From Hofstenia miamia (taxonomy: Eukaryota > Xenacoelomorpha > Acoela > Hofsteniidae): a DNA stretch of 64,000 nt. Below, piece by piece: positions 58,448 through 64,000 of the stretch; position 1 is the first letter of the stretch, and every line of letters starts with the position of its first letter. The translations under genes were made by a program, and so were the position numbers. The DNA lies in contig CABFPE010000681.1 in the NCBI GenBank assembly GCA_900660155.1, forward strand, positions 317,766 to 381,765, written 5' to 3'. The notes under the pieces are model-generated. The model was not told where the DNA came from. It saw only the letters and a program-made list of their open reading frames with translations, and made no database searches.

Positions 58448-59037
58448 AATAGAAATAGCATGAAGATTGAGTGATGACGTAAGAAAATGAAACACAAGTG
58501 AATAAGATTGACAATGTGATAACTTTTAACAACTTCAGAAAACAATCAAATAAAGTTACAGCAGGTGAATAGTGGAATACTTTGGAAAGAATTAGGATTT
58601 TCGAAAACATTAATTTCCTCATCATCAAGGAGATATTTGAAGACAAGTTCAGAAAGAAACACCATGGTAAGAATAGATGAACTGTCTTTAATCCAAGTCC
58701 GCATTTTTTCAATTGCAACCCCTTAATTTTGCTAATAAATTAATGAATTTATTATTTCAAATTATTATAATTAAGTGAATTTATTTCTGGAAGATTCTAT
58801 TAATTAAATTATTGTTGCCAATTATTGCTGTAAGCTTAATATCCTTTATTAGTTTGTTGCATTTGTTTTTCGTTAGTGTAATATTATCATTAATTAATTG
58901 TGCTAAGTATAAAAAATTTAGTAGTTTTATACCTCTCACTTCAATTGAATTATGTTTTATAATTGTATTATGTCTTATTAAAACTGTTTGATGTGCTGTT
59001 CGGGCTCTTGTGTTAAAGAATGATTTATTTCATAAAA
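58448..59037. repeat. Duplicate of 59041-59630 across NNN
   Basis: The two blocks match at an offset of 593 bp, with the gap NNN at 59038-59040 between them. Both contain the LINE 3' end. The minus-strand frames at 58392-58718 and 59030-59311 are the same sequence and show no recognised domain. Confidence 0.85.
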
Positions 59038-59319
59038 NNNAATAGAAATAGCATGAAGATTGAGTGATGACGTAAGAAAATGAAACACAAGTGAATAAGA
59101 TTGACAATGTGATAACTTTTAACAACTTCAGAAAACAATCAAATAAAGTTACAGCAGGTGAATAGTGGAATACTTTGGAAAGAATTAGGATTTTCGAAAA
59201 CATTAATTTCCTCATCATCAAGGAGATATTTGAAGACAAGTTCAGAAAGAAACACCATGGTAAGAATAGATGAACTGTCTTTAATCCAAGTCCGCATTTT
59301 TTCAATTGCAACCCCTTAA

Positions 59320-60650
59320 TTTTGCTAATAAATTAATGAATTTATTATTTCAAATTATTATAATTAAGTGAATTTATTTCTGGAAGATTCTATTAATTAA
59401 ATTATTGTTGCCAATTATTGCTGTAAGCTTAATATCCTTTATTAGTTTGTTGAATTTTTTTTCGTTAGTGTAATATTATCATTAATTAATTGTGCTAAGT
59501 ATAAAAAATTTAGTAGTTTTATACCTCTCACTTCAATTGAATTATGTTTTATAATTGTATTATGTCTTATTAAAACTGTTTGATGTGCTGTTCGGGCTCT
59601 TGTGTTAAAGAATGATTTATTTCATAAAAAAAAGAATGATTTATTTCATAAAAGCTATAAAATTCTATTAGTTCGAAAATGTATATTTCATAAATAGTCA
59701 TCATATTTGCTTCTATGAATAACTGATTAGTAGTATAAGTAGAATATTTAAAATTTATGATCCTGATTATCTTTTTTTGAATTTTGAAAATAGGCAATAA
59801 TGTGTTGAATAAGGTACCACCATAGATTAAAATACCATATTGAATTATAGGCAGTATGTATACATTATAAAAATGTAGTGTATTATGCTTAGGAATGAAG
59901 TGTCTTATTTTCATCAAAATAGCACATAGTTTGGAGACTTTTTCACAAATAAAAGATACATGCTCTGCAAAACTTAATGTTTTATCTATTATTATCCCTA
60001 AATATTTATAAGAATCATTTATGTTAAGCTCAGTTTCTGTTACTTGTAGCTTAGGTATTTGTTCATTAATTTTGAAAAAATTTATCTGAATGGCTTTATT
60101 ACAATTTAAAGAAAAGCAATTAAAACAGAGCCAATCTTGTAGAACATTTATGTTATTTTGAAGAGTCTTAAATAATATATCCCTGTCAGGTGATATTGGA
60201 TATTTGTATAATCAGCAAACAGGTAGACTGAAGCAGTTAAGAATTTAGGAAGGTCATTTATGTACATTAAGAAGAGTAGTGGTCCAAGAATTGAACCTTG
60301 TGGCATACCACATGTTATCTCTTTCAATTTTGAATCAGTTAAGTCTATTGAAACACATTGATATCAGTTTTCTAGATAATTTTCAAATAAATTAAGCATG
60401 TGTCCTTTAATGCCATATTTATACATCTTATTTAATAACAACTTAGGATCTATTGTATCAAAAGCTTTTCTTTGATCAATGAATATGCCCAAAGAATATA
60501 ATTTATTGTCTTTGGAATGTCTAATATTTTCAATTACTTTCATTAAAACTAAAATTGTGTTATAGTGAGGTCAAAACCCAAATTGATTTGGATTTATTAA
60601 ATTGTACTTATTTATAAACTTAAATACTCTATTGTATATTAGTAGTATGA
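59320..60650 (-). mobile_element. 5'-truncated LINE, reverse transcriptase part
   Basis: From high to low coordinate the minus strand shows NLINPNQFGF (about 60600), FIDQRKAFDTIDPKLLLNKM (about 60470), CGMPQGSILGPLLFLMYIND (about 60285), VYLFAD (the YADD position, with the second Asp replaced), KYLGIIIDKTLSFAEHVS (about 60000), LPIIQYGILIYGG (about 59840) and a C-terminal tail FNKLIKDIKLTAII near 59430. The endonuclease is missing. Some stops and frame changes occur. It differs from the LINE in element A and also looks CR1/Jockey-like. Parts are repeated at 56263-56641 and 58448-59037. Confidence 0.75.
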
Positions 60651-62271
60651 ATCCGAGGCAATTTCGAGGCATAAATTGACCTTTGACCCTGGCGGGCATG
60701 GATATGATGTAATTGTATACTTTGACCATCTGTGTATCTCTGACATCTTTAGAACATATTCTCTTTTGTTGTAATATTTGTTGGCAAATAAATTTGTTCG
60801 TAGTCTATTGTTTAAATGTAGCCATTTTTTTTATACATATTGCATAAATAATTGGCCGTGCATATTGGCGGGGTGTGTATCTGTGACGTCATTGGAATAT
60901 TGTTGGCATTGTTTGTAGTCTATTGTTTAAATGTAACCAATTTATCAATACACATAGAAATAAAGCAATTTTCAAAATTCAATGAAATTAGAAATGTTTC
61001 AAATGTAACAATTTTTCTATTCATGTTACATAATTTTTAAATGCCATTGACATTCAATATATCAAAAAATTTACGTTTTTGGGAATTACATTTTATTTTA
61101 ATTTTCTTTGGTAACAATAGTAACTAACAATTATTTTCAAAAATTGAGAAAAAGACCTGTTTCACATATGACACATGTCAATTGCAAAAATAAAAACTTT
61201 TGTAATCGATAAATATTTCCAGGTAAAAATAATTTTTAAATTAAATACATGCTTTCACAGACGCATACTCTTGCCATACAGAGAAAACGAACACTTAAAA
61301 ATAATAAATTTATTTAAAAAGAAAATATAAAATGCACTAATAAATGATAAAGTTCATATAGCGAATTTCATCTACTACTGAATGAACAATGAAAATATTT
61401 GTCATGACTTCATTGTTGGATGGTGGAGAAAGATACAAAGAAACATTCCAAGACAGACGTTCTTCTTTTAATAATCTTAGTTGACGACGCTAAAACATTC
61501 AATTAGTACAATAAAAACAGAAATTAAAGTAGTGACAACAGTTTTAATCTTTACATACAGAACAAACAGTAATAATGGAAAACAATCGTAACAATGAAAA
61601 ACAATATATATTAATATACTGTAAAAGAATGCTTACCAAATAATTTTGTAGTTTTATCACAGCATTGTTCTTCAAAGTGACACATCATGATCTTCGCAGA
61701 TAGTGTCTAAATTAAGGGTTAATAAACAAGTCATTATTAGAAACGATATGATATTCACAATCAAAACACATGACGATTAACAATTAAATGTGCAACAAAA
61801 CAAATGACGTTTTTATTTATGATGAAACATACATGTATATACAAACTGTCATCACTGCGTATTTACAAAACAGTGTTAGTCCACCTAAAATAAACATTAC
61901 TGTTTTTATTGAAATATGTGCGAAATTTTTATACAAAAGTCTTTTTTCCAAGTGCAATAAATGATCTAAATTAATAATGTAAAATTTTAAACAAAAGACA
62001 TGTATACCCCACTGTGTATAATCAATTTTTCACAATGTTTGCTTTCATTTTTAATTCATTTGAATCATGGAACCTAAAGACAGAGTAAAACAATCAATAA
62101 AACAATTATTTTTACATACGAAATGGGGATTGAATTGAATTTGTCATTTCAAAACTGTAATGTGATAATTTATTAGAGATTATGTTGAAGGGAATAAAAC
62201 ACTGCATACTCTAAACAAATACAGTTGTAATGGTTCTTTTATAATTACACAAACCAAATCAATTGACGTAC
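60651..62271. other. No gene called; short repeat and possible splice signals
   Basis: Two copies of TTGTTYGTAGTCTATTGTTTAAATGTARCCA (60795 and 60906) sit in a loose direct repeat. Lower down, the minus strand has plausible splice acceptors with pyrimidine tracts (62074, 61707) and GTAAG/GTATG donors (61636, 62120). They may continue the cassette series above 62272, but no phase-consistent path was found, so I do not call exons here. Confidence 0.35.
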
Positions 62272-63082
62272 GAACAAAACACATATTCAAGTGGATTGCT
62301 GTGTGGACAAGGTAATAAATCAAAGAGGCTTTACTTGATATGCAGAAGAAATATATTGTTGTGATTACCGAGACAATCTTCAATCATGTACAGCAAAACT
62401 AAACACATTGTTATTAAAACAAATTAATTACTTATACTACCATTATTGTGAGGACTTGAACAGCTTGGAGGGTTTTTTTCAATCATTGATTAGAGGCATA
62501 TAGCAGAGTTTTAATCAAAAAATCTAAACAAATTATTAATTGCAATATATAGATTAATTATCATATTTTAACATGAGACAAACAGCAGAGGCTTTTCATG
62601 GGAACATCATTTTTCTTCATTAAAGTATCCATCTAAGCAGATATAAATATAAAAATAACAAAATTGTTTATACAGTGGATAGAAAAACATTCTTGTGGGG
62701 AAGTGGTGAAACAACAATAAAATCTCAGCAGAGAAAATATTGTTAAGTCATAAACAAATTTTTCCTTTACAATATACAACAATTCAAATTTATTACAGAG
62801 GCAGTATGAGGTGCTGATACAATCATTTGACATATCTAAACAAAAATTATTAAAACATGTACAAATTAAATTTCATATACCTAAACAAGGTCTCTTTGCA
62901 CTTGTAGATGGTACATCAATTGAGTCTAAACAACACTTATTAAAACACATACAATAAAATTTTTTAATACCTAAATGAGGACTTTCTAAGTTTATGGAGG
63001 CATTTTCAATAGCATGTTTTGACATTGATTGTGGAATATCTAAATGAAAAATTAGTAAAACACATGTAAATTCAGTCTATAC
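62272..63082 (-). other. Series of mini-exon / short-intron cassettes (candidate)
   Basis: Read on the minus strand, short GT...TTTAG or GT...AG segments alternate with small open segments. Candidate introns are 63082-63040 (43 bp), 62970-62926 (45), 62880-62836 (45), 62796-62724 (73), 62673-62633 (41), 62437/62440-62399 (39-42) and 62368-62299 (70). Candidate exons 62971-63039 (69 bp), 62881-62925 (45), 62797-62835 (39), 62369-62398 (30) and 62272-62298 (27) are all multiples of three and open in phase 1; 62573-62632 (60) is open in phase 0. The 45-bp introns resemble each other (about three quarters identical by eye) and contain a TTTTAATAA-like branch region. The series starts at the end of a polymerase-tail fragment. 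It could be a micro-exon gene or a fortuitous repeat. Nothing here proves expression. Confidence 0.35.
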
Positions 63083-63225
63083 CTTTATGACCATATGGCA
63101 AACTTTGGTAATGATCCACCAGATATCTCTTATCATCATAGGGTGTTAGTGCCACTTTGTTCATCCTCTTGATAGAGATATTGTGGTTATGACTGCAAAT
63201 CATTACCATTTCTCATCGCAGAATT
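63083..63225 (-). pseudogene. C-terminal tail of a Polinton-type DNA polymerase (fragment)
   Basis: The minus strand reads SHNHNISIKRMNKVALTPYD and then DKRYLVDHYQSLPYGHK. The spacing NKxAL..xDDKR..xLxYGH is what I associate with the extreme C-terminus of Polinton/Maverick family B polymerases, from memory. Only about 50 codons remain. The rest of the polymerase should lie at higher coordinates but a capsid fragment on the other strand occupies that place, so the element is rearranged. It is a fossil. Confidence 0.4.
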
Positions 63226-63963
63226 TATTCACCATGTGAAAAATTATTAATACCAGGTGTTGATATTCGGCTAAAGCTTTTAATATCACAAGACGATTTT
63301 TCCCTAATTGCAGATGATAATTCCGATTACAAAACGCAAATTACAGGTGCCTTCCTAACTCTAAGAAAGCTCAGAGTTGCAGAAAGTGTACATTTGGCAA
63401 TTGAAAAAACACTATTTACAACTCCTGCTACATACCACTTTACAAGAATTCTTACACATACATTTATAATTCCAGCAGGTCAGAACACACTTACTAGAGA
63501 AAATGTTTTTTCCAATGAATCCATTAGAAGAATCGCCTTGGCAATTGTTCCAAATCACCAGTTTACAGGCACAATGTTTACAAACCCGTTTTCATATAAA
63601 TTTAGAGGACTCCATCAAGTTACTATAACCCGTGGAGGATCAAATATTGCTTACACCCCCATTTTAGTTGGAGATGACAACTATGCACAGGCATATTATC
63701 AATCAATAAAGGCTCTGGGGATAAATAATGATGGTGGTGGAATACCATACACCCAATATAACAAACATGCGATTATGGTTTTTGATCTGACTAGCATTGC
63801 AGAGGCCAACAACAAGGTTTTGTATCCTGAATTGAGTGGCGTGAATATACGTTTAACACTGGATTTAAAAAATGCACTAACTGAATCGATGGATGTTATT
63901 GTTTTGGGGGAAACCAATTCCAAAGTCTATATTGATAAACAGCGAAAAGTTATAAAAGGATAA
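63193..63963 (+). pseudogene. Polinton/Maverick major capsid-like protein, C-terminal half
   Basis: The plus-strand frame is open for about 257 codons from a stop at 63190 to TAA at 63961. It matches the family often annotated as F54H12.2-like in animals, which is carried by Polintons and related adinto-like elements. LLIPGVDIRLKLLISQDDFS, RKLRVAESVHLAIEKTL and TFIIPAGQNTLTRENVF come first. IRRIALAIVPNHQFTG, NPFSYKFRGLHQVTI, YAQAYYQSIKALG, HAIMVFDLTSIAEANNK and a last MDVIVLGETNSKVYID strand follow. Rich beta-strand content and position suit the second jelly roll of a double jelly-roll capsid. The N-terminal half is absent, so it is partial, though no break is visible within this stretch. Confidence 0.7.
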
Positions 63964-64000
63964 GATATGTGTTTTGTAAAATCATTGTATTGTGGGAACA

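Noticed and set aside
58392-59311. A 108-codon minus frame in two copies
   Set aside because: The copies are the same block across NNN; it overlaps no known domain and has low-complexity hydrophobic content. I could not exclude a small real exon, but nothing supports one.
61636-61707. A 70-bp minus-strand exon with acceptor TTTAG and donor GTAAG, followed by a possible last exon at 61496
   Set aside because: Signals are plausible but the length is not symmetrical and no phase-consistent connection to the cassettes at 62272-63082 was found.
1-64000. tRNA or rRNA genes
   Set aside because: No cloverleaf with A and B boxes or conserved rRNA stretch was noticed on either strand, although without a covariance search small ones could be missed.

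Overview
The window looks like accessory, repeat-packed chromosome from an AT-rich animal genome. The evidence is spliced-type signals, LINE, hAT and Polinton remnants, nested gypsy-class LTR elements and very little else. The frequent word ACATGTA is what I would expect of a mollusc or another lophotrochozoan, but that is an impression, not a proof. I see no complete host protein gene. Scattered single Ns, each next to a duplicated stretch, show an unpolished assembly.

Layout. 1-1.24 kb: minus-strand tail of a gypsy-like element (third ORF, polypurine tract, LTR start). 1.25-2.48 kb: a separate LTR. 4.6-5.29 kb: a dead hAT transposase, cut by element A. 5.29-18.4 kb: element A (plus strand): LTR, primer site, gag, protease-RT-RNase H, integrase, a long third ORF, polypurine tract, LTR. 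A second-family LTR sits in its 5' LTR and a truncated LINE sits in its integrase. 18.4-23.1 kb: duplicated LTR and flank copies around single Ns. 23.4-25.0 kb: degenerate repeats. 25.07-28.92 kb: element C, a heavily reduced relative. 29.7-31.2 kb: LINE endonuclease fragments. 31.2-42.06 kb: element D (plus), carrying two LTRs of a third family and a long-armed foldback DNA transposon. 42.07-56.3 kb: element F (minus), tail to tail with D and split by element E (48.3-53.9 kb, plus). 55.7-61 kb: a shuffled and duplicated block with a truncated LINE. 61-63.1 kb: non-coding sequence with a striking minus-strand series of intron-like cassettes. 63.1-64 kb: two Polinton-type fragments, a polymerase tail and a capsid C-terminal half.

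How the pieces relate. Elements A, C, D, F and the left-edge copy share one plan: a coiled-coil gag with zinc knuckle, gypsy-type pol, a repeat-bearing linker, and a third ORF in the place where errantiviruses carry env. The third ORF shows no signal peptide or membrane anchor. It is conserved over clearly diverged copies and I cannot assign it to a family. All of these elements are broken fossils. The nesting order (hAT, then A, then its inserts; F, then E; D, then its inserts) gives a relative chronology.

The two observations I rate highest are this third ORF and the short-intron cassette series at 62.27-63.08 kb. In that series, five of the predicted mini-exons share codon phase 1 and have lengths divisible by three.
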